Assembly (NCBI GenBank): GCA_958496175.1
Contig: OY292276.1
Location: 10,062,001-10,126,000, forward strand
Direction of reading: 5' to 3'
DNA: 64,000 nt
Source: Sisyra terminalis
Lineage: Eukaryota; Arthropoda; Insecta; Neuroptera; Sisyridae
Under the pieces are notes generated by a model. It was not told the DNA's origin and did no database searches. It saw only the letters and a program-made list of their open reading frames with translations. The translations under genes and the position numbers were made by a program. Positions 23,666-35,779 of this stretch are shown here, piece by piece (position 1 is the first letter of the stretch; each line of letters begins with the position of its first letter).

Positions 23666-25551
23666 TCTATACATATAAATAAAATTGGAGTGTCTTTTTG
23701 TAATATTGAAATAACCGCTTTTAACTACATGCATATATGAATATATACGGTACATAAACCAAAATAATTTTTTTAAAATTTTTGTCTGTTTGTTTGTTCC
23801 GGCTAATCTCTGAAATGGCTGAACCGATTTTGACGGGACTTTTATTGGCAGGTAGCTGATGTAATAAAGAATAACTTAGGCTACTTTTATTTTAGCAAAA
23901 TAAGTATTGCTGCAATTGAACAATCAACAATCGAAATTTTGAATTTAATAAGTTTAATTAATAAATAAATAAATAATTAATAATAACTTTTTGTTTTTGT
24001 TATATCATTTTAACTACAGAATTTTAAATAACGTCATTTCACTTAATAAGTATGAAAGTTTACGTAGTAGGTACTTAAACCAAACACCAAAGAGGTGGTT
24101 TTTAATTTTTGTTTGTTTTTCAACAATCAAACTTTTTAAAAATCTAATTTTTATCAACCAATGATTGTGACCTGGAGCAATTATATATTCTGCTGAAAAG
24201 TATTAAGGGAGCAATTTTTTATCATATATTTCATAATTAATTAAAATATACAATCTTCCAAACTAACTTTTCTTCGATATTAAGAACAATTTGAAAACCA
24301 ATTATTGTTATTGAAAATAAATAAAATATTCGAATTTACTTCCCCGCTTTCTCTCTATTTCCAACAATTTTGTATGTTCTACGTTCAAATGTGCGTAATC
24401 GAATTGCTTTTTAGTCATGATAATCAAAATAAAGGATATTTTTTTTTTCGTTTTACATTGTATTTTCAAATATAAATGCATATTTGAGCCCATGAAATTT
24501 AGAAAGTGTTTTCCTTATACGATGCAGATATATAATAAGACAGGGTTTTTGAAAATTTCTCCCCTAAAAGAGTGAAAAATGGTGGCAAAGCTTGTACGGC
24601 ATAACGTCTAATAAACAATCGAAATTTAAAATTTCATAGTCATGGTATCGTTATAAACGAAACGTAATTACCCTTTATTATAAAACAAAGTTGGTTTAAT
24701 ATTAGAAACAGAAACTTTGGGAGCTTAAAAATTTAAACCCTGATAGATATATCTGAAAATGGTTAAGTTAAGTTTATAAGTGAGCATTAAGTTTTTTGGC
24801 TTTAACATATTGTATACCTGAAAATCCGAAATACGTATTCACAAATAAATACATTAGTGAGGGAATATCGAGAAGCGAGAAATTCGGCATACTAAAAGAA
24901 AATGGTTTAATTATATAGTTGAAATTCAGATATTTTAATAATAAGTGCATAGATACACAATGGTTATACTTGATTACGGAGGAACTGGGTTTCGTGCAAT
25001 TGAACAAATTTTAATTTCGCGGTAGTTTTGTACATTGCAGTAGTGTAATAGTTTTGAGAAAAAGGTTCATTCGGGAGTCAAGACAATGAAATGAGATTTC
25101 TACTAATATTCTAAATTTCGACCCTTTGCTTCTGTTATTTTGACGTGAGTGTTTTGATAACTTTTTACTGTTTGTAAGTCATTATTAAGACCGACTTTAT
25201 TGAACTTGACGATATTTTTTTATGTATAAATACTGATTGATTTCGGGATTATTTGGTTTACGGTAGGTATACCTACTGTAGGTATATGCAATTGAACATG
25301 CTCTTTTTAGATATTTAAAAATATTTTTTGAAAATTAATTGATCATTACATACAATTATTTTATTCTAAGCAACAGTTTATTAAATTTGTCTTTTTAAAG
25401 TCGACAAAATAGTGATTTCAGGTATAATTATGTTTTTCGTAAAGGAAATAAGAAAAATAAAAATTTTCATATACCACTCCAAATAGCAAATTTAAAAAGA
25501 AAGTATAATCTACACCTACGTTACGCAGACGAAGTCGCGGGGATCAGCTAG
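23666..25551. mobile_element. Helitron-like repeat with TC and CTAG ends
   Basis: It begins TCTATACATATAAATAAAAT after an A (23665) and ends GGGGATCAGCTAG followed by T (25552). TC at one end, CTAG at the other and A|T flanks without target duplication match the Helitron signature. A short stem GAC-GAA-GTC sits just inside the CTAG end. The first 250 bases (TGTTTGTTCCGGCTAATCTC and onward) resemble a repeat very common in insect genomes. No open frame survives. Its middle (23985-24850) recurs at 26880-27750. Confidence 0.65.
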
Positions 25552-26709
25552 TTTCTAATAAATATGCTTTATTTGTTTTATCTTGGAAAATGGGATGAAT
25601 TGGATAGATATACGAAAAAAAAATCAATGGTTTTCCATTCATATTATAGTTTTATTCACATAAAAGCTGTATATAAAATAATAATGAAAAAAAATATTTG
25701 AGAAATAGCGACTTTAATTTGAAAAGAAAGTTACTTTTTCTTAGGGAAGAAAATCTATTTTCAAGTTTGCGTTTGTTACTTCAACAACAAACAAAGCTTT
25801 TTTCCAAAGCTTTTTTCATATAGCAGAAACAAAGAATTTTTTGTTTACTCAATTCCTTTAATTTGAAATATAATACCTTTTTTTTCTGCAAGCATTTTTT
25901 CAATTTCCAGGAAAAGATGTGCAATTTTAAATGAATGATTCCCAGAATTATTTACTTCTTATAGTAATTTGATATAGTACACTTAGACTGCACAATTTCG
26001 CTTGAAATGAAAAGAAGAAAAAAGGTCCAGCTTAAATTGAAATTATTTTCTTGGTGCATAGTGAAGTTTATTTTTCATGGAACTTATTAACATTTTCAAA
26101 TAGAATATTTGTTTCACCTGAACCAAGTCTAAGACCCGGTTCAACGTGCTTGAAATAATTCCTGTTTCCTTTCCCCGTGTTCTTTGCCATTATATTACAC
26201 GTGCAAGCGTTGAAAGTAGGAAATCTTTGCATCAGCCGCACGGGAAAGTGGGAAAGTGCTTTTGCATTTTCAAGTTTGTCACATTTCACACGTTTTCGTC
26301 TCATTGACAAGCTCATTATCGCCCCCGCGCAACAACGCACAAAAGCTCAATATGTTGAGTAGAGTTGGATTATTATTATTTTCCTGTTTCGATTATGATT
26401 TGGGGAATATTAGTGGCTGCTTTCGGTCGATATTTTGAATAATTAACAAGTTGGTTTGATTGAAATGAAGTGTGACAGGAAAATGTGGTTTGGTTCGGGA
26501 ATGATCTATCCGAATTAATATTTGTCGATGGGAAGTTTCAATGAGATCATGTTGTTGATGTAAAATTGGAAAAGTATTAATGGAAGTTTTTAATGGAAAT
26601 TTTATCATAAACAAGGGGAAAATAAATTTTCATTTTGTTGGAAAAGAGAAAAAAGAATACGGACTATAATAAAACGTTATTCTAATCATTATTTAATTTT
26701 ACTATTTTA
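25552..26709. other. Non-coding; GC-richer block at about 26100-26560
   Basis: The block is not repeated in the window and holds short overlapping frames on both strands without domains. Possibly host sequence. Confidence 0.35.
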
Positions 26710-27750
26710 CTAGTAGTTGCCCGTTGCATTCGAAAATAAAGGTTTTATCTCAAAAAAATGTTTAATATGAGATAATGTAGAGTTAATCAACAATCAAAAT
26801 TTTAAATTTAATAATCAAAGTGTTGTTAATATAAAAAAAGTTTATCTAAAATTATATTAAAGAATAAAATATAAGTGTTTTTTTATATCATTTTAATAAG
26901 AACATTTTAAAGAACGTCATTTCACTAAATTAGTATGCAAGTTTAATACTTATGTAGTACTTATACCAAATAGGCGATTTTTAATTTTGGTTCGTTTTTC
27001 AACAATCAAACTTTTTAAAATCTATTTTTTATGAACCAATGTTTGTGATCTGGAGTAATTATATATTCGGTTGAAAAGCATTAAGGTAGCAATTTTTTGC
27101 TATATATTTTACTGTCAATTCAAATATAAAATCTTCGATACCAACTTTTTTTCGGTATTTAGAACAATTTGAAAACCAATTATTGTTATTGAAAATAAAT
27201 AAAATATTCGAATTTACTTCCACGCTTTCCACTTATTTCCAACAATTGTGTATGTACAACGTCCAAATTTGCGAAATCGAATAGCTTTTTAGTCATGTTA
27301 ATTAACATAAATAAGGTCATTATTTTTTTTTTTTACATTATATTTTCAAATATAAGTGTACATTTATGTAGATGAAATTTGGAAAGTGTTTTCCTTATAC
27401 AATGCAGATATATAATAAGAAAGGATTTTTGAAAATTTCTCCCCTAAAAGAGTGAAAAACGGTAGCCAAGTTTGTAAGGGATAACGTTTAATAAACAATC
27501 GAAATTTCAAATTTAAAAATCAATCAAAGTCCGTTAAAAGCGAAACGTTATTACTGCTTAATATAAAACAAAGTTAATTTATTATTAGAAACAAAAACTT
27601 AGGGTCTGTTTAAAAATTTAAACTCTGATAAGTAGTTTTATCTGAAAAGGTTAAGTTAAGTTAATAAGTGAGAATTTAGTTTTTTGGCTTTCACATATTG
27701 TAAACCTGAAAATCTGAAATACGTGTTCACAAATAAATACATTAGTGAGT
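26710..27750. mobile_element. Second, partial copy of the Helitron-like repeat
   Basis: Bases 26880-27750 run parallel to 23985-24850, including GAAAACCAATTATTGTTATT, ATTCGAATTTACTTCC and AAATAAATACATTAGTGAG. Similarity stops at about 27750. The left part (26710-26870, starting CTAGTAGTTGCCCG) is unlike copy 1 and may be another element's terminus. Neither TC nor CTAG brackets the shared segment directly. Confidence 0.6.
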
Positions 27751-28615
27751 GACTACCCCTACCAATGTTTTGAATGCGTAAGTAGTGATAACAGAGCGCA
27801 TGCGTATAGCCTATTCTGCACCGACAAACGGCAAGATAGCCAATTTATATATAAGATTATTTCGACATGGATTGTTTTTTTTTGTATATTATATTCGTTG
27901 TAATTAATTGAAATCTACTGGTATGATTTGGGTTATTGTTTTTTGAGTTTACTATTAAATAATTGATTTCTCATTGATTTTAATACATCTTCGGTTTCGA
28001 TATCAAACGTGGAACGCTAGGAATTTCCTTTTGCTTCAATTTGCTAATTTTATTATATTTTCGTCATTAAAGAATGAAACAAGAGGTTTTTATTCTTTCC
28101 GCGACATCTATTCCTAGTCTATCTCCGGAAATTAGGCGAATGGGATAAATGGAAAAGAACAAATCTTCACCAAAAGAAAATCACGTTTTCTATGTGGTAG
28201 GATTGCAAGGGTATACCTAGTCTAATTTAAGATGCTTCTAAGAAATCAAACTATTGATTCGAATGTCTATAGTCGTTAACTATCGAAATTAAACGAAGAA
28301 GGAAAGAAAAAAACGGCCCGAATGAACCAATCGTAAAGACATAATGTTTCATCAGGATATCGTCAGATCCTATACCTCATTGATAAACCATCAAAAATAA
28401 CAAAGCTCAATTGGAAACTAATACAACTTCCATCCTATACCACCATCGGATTAGCATTTGTTTTGGTACCTTCAAAACCTTGAATGATAAAACCAATTCT
28501 TCGTTTCTAAAAATCAAAGCTGCTTCGAACATGGAATTTTTCAACTTTTTCAACTTTTTCAACTTACCGAAAAATGGCAAAATGTTATCCAATAAAATGG
28601 TCTATATATCATTGA
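27751..28615. other. Non-coding
   Basis: No gene is recognised. A 9-base word TTTTTCAAC is repeated three times at about 28535-28563. The short frames over it are due to this repeat. Confidence 0.4.
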
Positions 28616-28759
28616 TTAATAATTAAATTGTGGGCAATAAGGACGAAACTTCTTTTGAGCCCTGAAGAAGTCAGGAAAATGACTGACGAAACGTTGGCGA
28701 TAAAATAAATAATATTCCCCAAGAAGCTTCGTCCTTATTGCCCATAATTTAATTATTAT
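28616..28759. repeat. Inverted repeat enclosing a hammerhead-like motif
   Basis: Arms of about 39 bases (28616-28654 and 28721-28759) share TTGCCC and GACGAAG words and fold together. Between them is CTGAAGA (28662-28668), the stem pair GTCAG / CTGAC (28670-28674 and 28683-28687) and GAAA (28688-28691). This copies the CUGANGA, stem II, GAAA order of hammerhead ribozymes, found in some retroelements such as Penelope-like elements. One extra A sits between CUGANGA and stem II, and matching stems I and III are not evident, so self-cleavage is doubtful. Confidence 0.5.
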
Positions 28760-31160
28760 ATTTAAAAAGACAAGGACTTAAAAACATGGATCATTGATTA
28801 ATGTTTGTTGTTAATATAAATAAATTCACTTTGAAAAATATGAAAAAAACCACATGAATTATCGAACAATATTTGGTTCTACCAAAATATAAGAGTTAAT
28901 CCATGGAAATTCAAAATAATGTTAAATTTTTTTAGTTATATCACCCCAGCAATATCACCCTAGCAATATCACCTCATTCCCTTATTTGATTAGTTTTTTC
29001 CTGGACTTTTCTTCTGCAGAGGAGTCTTGCATTACCGTGTTGCACTATAAAATTTTCTCTGTTAACAGTTCTTCAGTATTTTTGGATATTTGGTTGGCTG
29101 ATAATTGAATATCTTGGTATGGGAGGGGTATTTGTGGGATATTTATTAAAAGAAATTTATTCATATAAATAATGAAGTTTTTTTCTTTTCATCAGTTAAG
29201 TTGAAGATTGAAAAGTCAATTTTTGCTATCGGGTTAAGGTATTTTTTAATAAATAGATGATAAAATTCAGATCTCAGCTTTTATTAAATAAGAAGACAAA
29301 TCAGGTTGTTTAAGATCGTTTTTTATTTATTTAATATTTTTTAATGTTAAAATTAGCTACGTTTCGTTACATATCGTAACTTCATCAGGCTTCTTGAATC
29401 ACAATTTTTTTTTTTTTAATTTTATTTAGATGTCTTTTAGTGTTGTCTTTGTTATGTGATGAATTTTGATCCAGGACTAGATAGTTAGCCTAAATAGTCG
29501 ACTCAAAGGATGAAATTACAATCCAATTTTCCTACTCTCTTCAAAAATACTTTATTTTTACGGTAAAGGGTGACTATTTGATTAAATTGCGCATCAAGAG
29601 GTTATTTTCAACGCACAAACCATTCTATAGATTCTTCAATACAATTTGGTCAAATTGAAAAACCGATTCGTTCAATTTGATACGAAATGCTCAAATCGAA
29701 TAAGTGTTTTTCGCCGCAGAAATGATAAAATTTAATTTCTTACATAAAATATAAATAGCGTAAATATCGTGAACGTTAAAATGTCATGAAGGAAATTGCG
29801 TTCAATAGCGTCTATTCCAATGAAATTTTTTGTAAGTAGATTTTTATATTGATCATATATTTCATCTTACTTTTAATGGAATGAAAATGGTCTAAAACGT
29901 TTTACAACGTCTTCGTCATTTTACTTACTTTATAGATATTTTCATGAAAAGAAGAGGAAAAAAAATATGTATGGATAGGGTGGTCGGTTTTAGGGGTTGG
30001 GGGATGCGGGAGGTATCGATTGGAGTTGCATGTATTTTCTCGATTTTTTTCCCAAGATGAATACAGAGTATTTCAAATGGAATTGGAATTTTACTTTTTT
30101 TTGAGATGATTAAGTTTTTATTTTAGTAGATAGTTTTCTTAGTTATGGAATTGTTAAAGTTTTTCTTTAGATTCTGAATTGTTTATTCCTTTATATTTGA
30201 TTTGATTGATTTTTTTGGGGAATCTAAAATAAGCGTTTTTTGTATTTTCTGTGTTGATTGCGAATCAACCAACCAAGTATTCAATTTATTCAATCATTTT
30301 TTTTTGTTTTTAAATTTCGAAGAGCTTTTTTGGCAAAGCTTATAGACTGTTGGGATTATTAATCAAATATTTTTTTTTTTGGTTTCATTGGAAATAATAT
30401 CATTTACTCGGCCGCAAATGAGATAAAATAAACAAAGAAAATCATTATTAATTACGGTGGCTCGGAAAAACTGTGAAAAATCGCCTCCCTGCAACTACAA
30501 ATGAAAAAAGATCACAATATTAAATGCTGCGATAAAGAATGAAAAGATGAATGATTGCGTTCGTTAATCATCAATTTTTAAGAGGTCGGGAAGATGGTGA
30601 GAACGATATAATTTATCTTGCCGAGTAGTCTTAGACATTGCCAATGACACTGGGCTTGAAAATGTCGACTGGCGAAAAAACAGGGGGTGGTAGTAGTGCA
30701 GGTCGGGTAGTATGGGACCAAGGGGTTGGAGGTGATTGAGAGCTAATCTAAGGCAAGTTAAACAGTGGAGGTTTTTTTTTTTTTTAATAAAGTGAATCTT
30801 ATCAGGATGTCAGGTTCAGATCATGCGTTCTTCTCCTAGTAATTTGTTAAACTTAATTAAACTGTTTGATGAGAGATTTGCTCTATCATATTACGTTTAT
30901 CATTAGTTGGGCTTCAAAGACGCAATGTGTCGGAGAAACTAATGAGTTTAACGAGGATTTTTTTTTTCTCGGCCAATCCTTGAGTTTGTTCTATCTATTG
31001 AATTATAGCGAAAAACTTTTGAGTTGTTGTTTCCATGAGAAAACCATATCGTTTGTTCACAAATTTAAATACAAAAAATTGCAATTTTTTTCAATAATTT
31101 ACCGAGGCAAACGCATTTATGTTAGTTCATACGTTAATCACTTTGCTATTTTTTATGATA
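28760..31160. other. AT-rich non-coding
   Basis: Contains a second hammerhead-like motif on the minus strand (29361-29389). A less AT-rich block at about 30400-30760 is not repeated. Much of the 126-codon frame at 30866-31246 is A/T-rich, its end lies inside the next element, and no domain is seen. Confidence 0.4.
29361..29389 (-). ncRNA. Hammerhead-like motif, opposite strand
   Basis: On the minus strand: CTGATGA, one A, GTTAC, loop, GTAAC, then GAAACG. The layout, including the extra A, is the same as at 28662, with a different stem II sequence that is still complementary. Compensated stems argue that the shape, not the sequence, has been kept. Whether it ever cleaved is unknown. Confidence 0.35.
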
Positions 31161-31354
31161 CTAAGGCCCGGTATTTTCACTTCAGTATAGGTAGGCTTTA
31201 TCTCCATGATAATTATCTATTAGATAATTTTTTATCTACCAGATAAATCAAAACTGTATTTTCAACCAAAACAAACCTCCAGTTAGTTATTTGCATGATA
31301 TCTTATAAAAAAGAATAGAACAGTAATGGCAGTTTATGGATAAGCCAGTGTAAC

Positions 31355-32892
31355 CTCTGTCAAGTTGGCACCCGACTTTTACAAATTAAAATTTTATATA
31401 TATTTTTAGATAGCCTTTTGTTAGTACTTGATTGTACCGAAAAAAATTTCGTTTGAACCTCAACCGAAAAAAAGTTATGAAATTTTTAAAAATCGATAGC
31501 CCCCATTGTTAGATTTTTCAAAAAATTTAACGGCCATAGATAGGCCTTGACACGTAGAGGATTGTACCGAAAAAAAAATGTTTCTAACTTTAACCCAAAA
31601 AAAAAATTATGAGCGATTTTGTGAATGCACTTATTCCATTGAAAATAGAGTTTTCCGGCTACTACGGTTTTTTCTTGAGAGATTTTCCAAATCCAAAGGC
31701 GGTACAATCTAGCTACGGAGGCGCTGACGATTGTACCGAAAAAAATATTCTTCTAACTCTATTCCAACGGTAGTTATAAAAGATTTTGTATGAGTAATTA
31801 GATTCTAATTACTTCATTGTTGAAACTGCAAAAACGGCCATAACTTTGTTTCTGCTGAGGTACAAACGAATTTTTTCGTGGATTCTCCCGGGTGCTGGTC
31901 TCTAGTTGATGAAACCGGTTGAATTTTCGTTTGTACCTAAACCGAAAAGAAAATAGAGTTTTCCGGCTACTACGGATTTTCCTTGAAAGATTTTCCAAAT
32001 CCAAAGGTGGTGCAATCTAGCTATTGTGCCGCTGAGAATTGTACCGAAAAAATTATCCTTCTAATTCTATTGCAACGGTAGTTCTGTATGAGTAGACTCG
32101 CATTACTTTTTTGTTTAAACTGCAATAAAGTAATTTTAGTCTAATTACTCATACGAAATACTTTGTAACTACCGTTGGAATAAAGTTAGAAGGATAATAT
32201 TTTCGATATAATCCTCAGCGCCTTCGTAACTAGATTATACCGCTTTTGGATTTGGAAAATCTCAAGGAAAATCCTTAGTAGCCGGAAAACTCTATTTTCT
32301 TTCCGGTTAAGGTATAAACGAAAATTCAACCGGTTTCATCAACTAGAGACCAGCACCCGGGAGAATCCACAAAAAAACTTCGTTTGTACCTCAGCAGAAA
32401 CAAAATTATGGCCGTTTTTGCAGTTTCAACAATGAAGTAATTAGAATCTAATTACTCATACAAAATCCTTTATAACTACCGTTGGAATAAAATTAGAAGG
32501 ATAATTTTTTCAGTAAAATCCTTAACACCCCCGGAGCTAGATTGTACCGCCTTTGGATTTGGAAAATCTCTCAAGGAAAAACCGTAGTAACCGGAAAACG
32601 TTATTTTCAATGGAATAAGTGCATTCACAAAATCGCTCATAATTTTGTTTGGGTTAAAGTTAGAGACATTTTTTTTTCGGTACAATCCTCTACGTGTCAA
32701 GGCCTATCTATGGCCGTTAATTTTTTTGAAAAATCTAACAATGGGGACTATCGATTTTTAAAAATTTAATAACTTTTTTTCGGTAGAGGTACAAACGAAA
32801 ATTTTTTCGGTACAATCAAGTACAAACCAAAGGCAATCTAAAAATATATTTAAAATTTTAATTTGTAAAAGTCGGGTGCTAACTTGACAGAG
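31355..32892. mobile_element. 1.5 kb near-complete palindrome built of tandem units
   Basis: The left end CTCTGTCAAGTTGGCACCC is mirrored at 32892. The two halves remain complementary along almost the whole length, with the centre near 32120 and hardly any loop. Each half contains a unit of about 307 bp twice (the CCGGCTACTACGG word at about 31655 and 31963, and inverted at about 32275 and 32588). The repeated word ATTGTACCGAAAAAA occurs several times per arm. Local frames of 67-75 codons, such as 31486-31707 and 32542-32769, are mirror translations of these units. No target duplication was found. Family unknown. Confidence 0.85.
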
Positions 32893-33279
32893 CGGCATTT
32901 ATAATTTTTCCGTAGCTCTTGTTATTTACGAGATAAATGCAAAAAAAAACGCGAATTTTATGGAAAAATTAGGTTCAGTGGCCCGTACTACCTCACCGGT
33001 GTGAGTTACGACTTTGTCGCAATGGGCACTTTTGTAGAGCGTTTAATTCTGAGAAAAAACCATCTTCGGTAAAAGCGATCCCATGAAATGCCGCTGAGAT
33101 ATAGAAATTTAAAAATAAAAATCAGAGTTTCCATGTATTTTCAATGGGAAATGTTTACACGTCTTGGTCGAGGACTTATCATTAATATTAAGGGCTCAAA
33201 CTTTTAGGAATTTTTTTTTTGGTATTTCCAACAAAATTTCACGATGGGTCCAAAAAAAGTCAAAAAAAAAATCACCCTA
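32893..33279. mobile_element. Solo right arm of palindromic family C
   Basis: Matches the right half of the complete element at 45518-46322, from TTTTTCCGTAGCTCTTG through CACCGGTGTGAGTTACG, GTAGAGCGTTTAATT and ATTAAGGGCTCAAAC to the CACCCTA border at 33279. The left half is absent; the junction is with the end of the 1.5 kb palindrome. Confidence 0.82.
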
Positions 33280-33307
33280 ATCTAGATGTGAAAATACCGG
33301 GCCTAAG

Positions 33308-35779
33308 CAGTATATAACAATTATAACGTTATTAAATGAGCTTTCTAATTTTTAAGTATAAAAGTTTTATGTTTTTGTTATGGTCGTGTTAATTAGGTAA
33401 TTAAGTTTCGAATATTATAATTTGAAAATGCAATCAATAAGCAATAAGTAGGTAGTGGCAAACATTGAATTGATGATGTTGTGTTTGCAATAACACTAAA
33501 ATCAAATTTGAATCAATATCGTATTGAACGATTATTAATTATTACTGATATTGTTATTACTTGATTACGACAGTTTGAAATCTATTTTACAATGCAATGT
33601 AATTTATATTGTGTATAAGTGGGACGATTTGTATTGTAAGCACATTTAGTGTCGATTTTAATGGCTTTATTGAAAACGCTTCCGTATTCGATTGGGATTT
33701 GAGTTTCTCGATTTAATTGCAAAAGAAATGCTCCATTTAGTCTTTTTATTTGGTGCTTTTTATTAATTTCATATTTCAAAGAAGCCATATTAGAATATTC
33801 TCAATTTTAGTTAGGAAATATTATTTCCATTTTGTAGTAAAAGCTCATCCAACCCTGAAATCTTGTTTAATTTAACATCAATTCCATTGGGATCGTAAGG
33901 AAGACTACTTTTACCAAAATGAATATTTAATCAGTTTGTTGAAAAACAACTCAAACCGAATAAAATCTCTACACTTTCTAGTCGTAGATCTATTTTGAAG
34001 TCAATGAGCTTTCAATTTAAATGAACCGAATAATATAAGTAGAGCTTGGTATAGAGCTTTTTTTAGGCTTTTGAATAATAAATAATCAAGTTTTTGCTTG
34101 AAAAATATAAAATTTTTAAGATTGAAATAAAGGTTCTAATACAAATTGAAAAATTATTTCTTTATAGCAGTACTAAATTTATTAAAGATATAATGAACTA
34201 ACGATTTCTTTTTAGAAGAGAAGTTAACGTTGATTTATTTCAATCGGAAAAATATTTTTCATATTTATCGATTCGCTTAATTTATATAGATAAAATAGAA
34301 TTATTTTGGTTTGACTATTTATAATTCGTGATTAACTGGACACATTTTCATGATCTATGATTTGTTGGATTCATCTTAGAATAGCAGTGTTACTATTAAA
34401 ATATCAAAAAAATTTTGAATAGTTAAATTTTCAAATAAATTAAATTTGGCATCCTCCACAATTGTTGATGCTTGTGGTTAGCGAAAAACGTTCAGCAACC
34501 GTTTGAATTTGACTTTTTTCTTCATTGAATTTAAGTTTCAAATTTATAATTCAATTCATATTTTGTGTGAATTTTATTAATAAATCTTATTATGAGAGTA
34601 TTATTGTGAACAATGCCGCAACCTAAAAGATCTCATGTTTCCAATACATCAATAATATGACTCGTTTATTTTGAAAGTGGCGTAAGTCCATTTCAAGGAC
34701 GGTCTATATGGTGATTCTTCTTCTTGCAACTAGAACAAAGTATGTTAATTATTTAACTGCTAAGTTTTCAGAAATTACTGATTTCATTTTAGTTGTTAAC
34801 AAAAACGCCAATTATTTCCTCCTCCGTAGTATCTTATGTTCCTTTGGTTAAAAATGATAATATGACGAAAGTTATATTACAGATTTTGAGGTAATGCAGA
34901 AATATTTTGCCTGTTAATCAAAGTTGTGCTCGGGTACAAAAAATACGCTAAAGTACGACCGTTGATAATTAAAAACAGTTTTGAAACAATCTAGGAAAGC
35001 TTCCTTTTGGCAAAAAAAAACCAAACAAAACCGTTCAACTTTAATCATTGCAAACAAAAGTACGATGATAAACGGGAATATGGAACGGATTTGCGACAGA
35101 TCCAGATATAGATATAGGAAAGATTACATTTATACTTATCTATATATATATATATAGAGAGAAAGACGAGCAGAAATAATAAATTGTGCGAGAATCGTAA
35201 AGTCGACAACGTTTTCTTGCTGCTGTTCATTAGAAAATGTTGGTTCATTTCGCTTTTATTGAAATAATGATATCATCCTTACGGCAATTAAAATTATGTG
35301 CGAGTTTCTCTCACTTGAATGCATTTCAATTATACATTGTGTTGCAGCGGATTTGTTTGAAAAGAAACCCGGCAGAACCATTCTTTTTTCGATTTTCTCT
35401 TTTTTCTATCCACTTTAGTGACTTTTTGGTTTGATATTAATTAACGGATGATTAATTCGCTCAAACTCACAGGGAAAATTAAAATTGAAGAATTGTTAAA
35501 AAGAAATGTTGGCAATTAAATTGAGTAAATAGAGAGTTGGGTTGGGAAATGATGCAAGGAAATGGTAATTTTAAATCGCCAATAAAAAGGAAAATGGACA
35601 ATTTTTTTTTACAAAAGATACATTTGTAATTTGTTCAATATAAACATACAGTTAGCAAAAGTGATAATTTGTAAATATTTTTTTTTTTTTAAAAATCCTT
35701 GATCGCCTTCTATATATTTACAATTTATATACTATGCAATGTGCTAACAAATTTTGGTTGCTTATATACCACACTTGAG
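33308..35779. other. AT-rich non-coding with a trace of Helitron-like sequence
   Basis: Bases near 34345-34460 (ATGATTTGTTGGATTC onward) resemble 57690-57820 inside the Helitron-like element, so part of this stretch is a decayed relative. A TA-rich run is at about 35139-35156. No gene is supported. Confidence 0.4.

Larger units (their letters stand above)
31162..33306. mobile_element. Composite element with GGCCCGG ends and TAA duplication (Harbinger-like)
   Basis: The element proper is 31165-33303, with GGCCCGGTATTTTCAC at the left and its complement at the right. TAA lies on both sides (31162-31164 and 33304-33306); a 5 bp CTAAG reading is equally possible. A TWA duplication and GGCCCG-type ends are usual for PIF/Harbinger elements. 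No transposase is present. It encloses the large palindrome at 31355-32892 and a solo arm of family C ending at 33279, so it is a nest of at least three elements. Confidence 0.75.

Noticed and set aside
28662..28691. A functional hammerhead ribozyme
   Set aside because: An extra base lies between CUGANGA and stem II, and stems I and III and the UH cleavage site could not be found; kept only as a motif resemblance.
31486..32769. Frames on both strands with similar peptides, as a small gene family
   Set aside because: They are mirror translations of the repeated units of the 1.5 kb palindrome.
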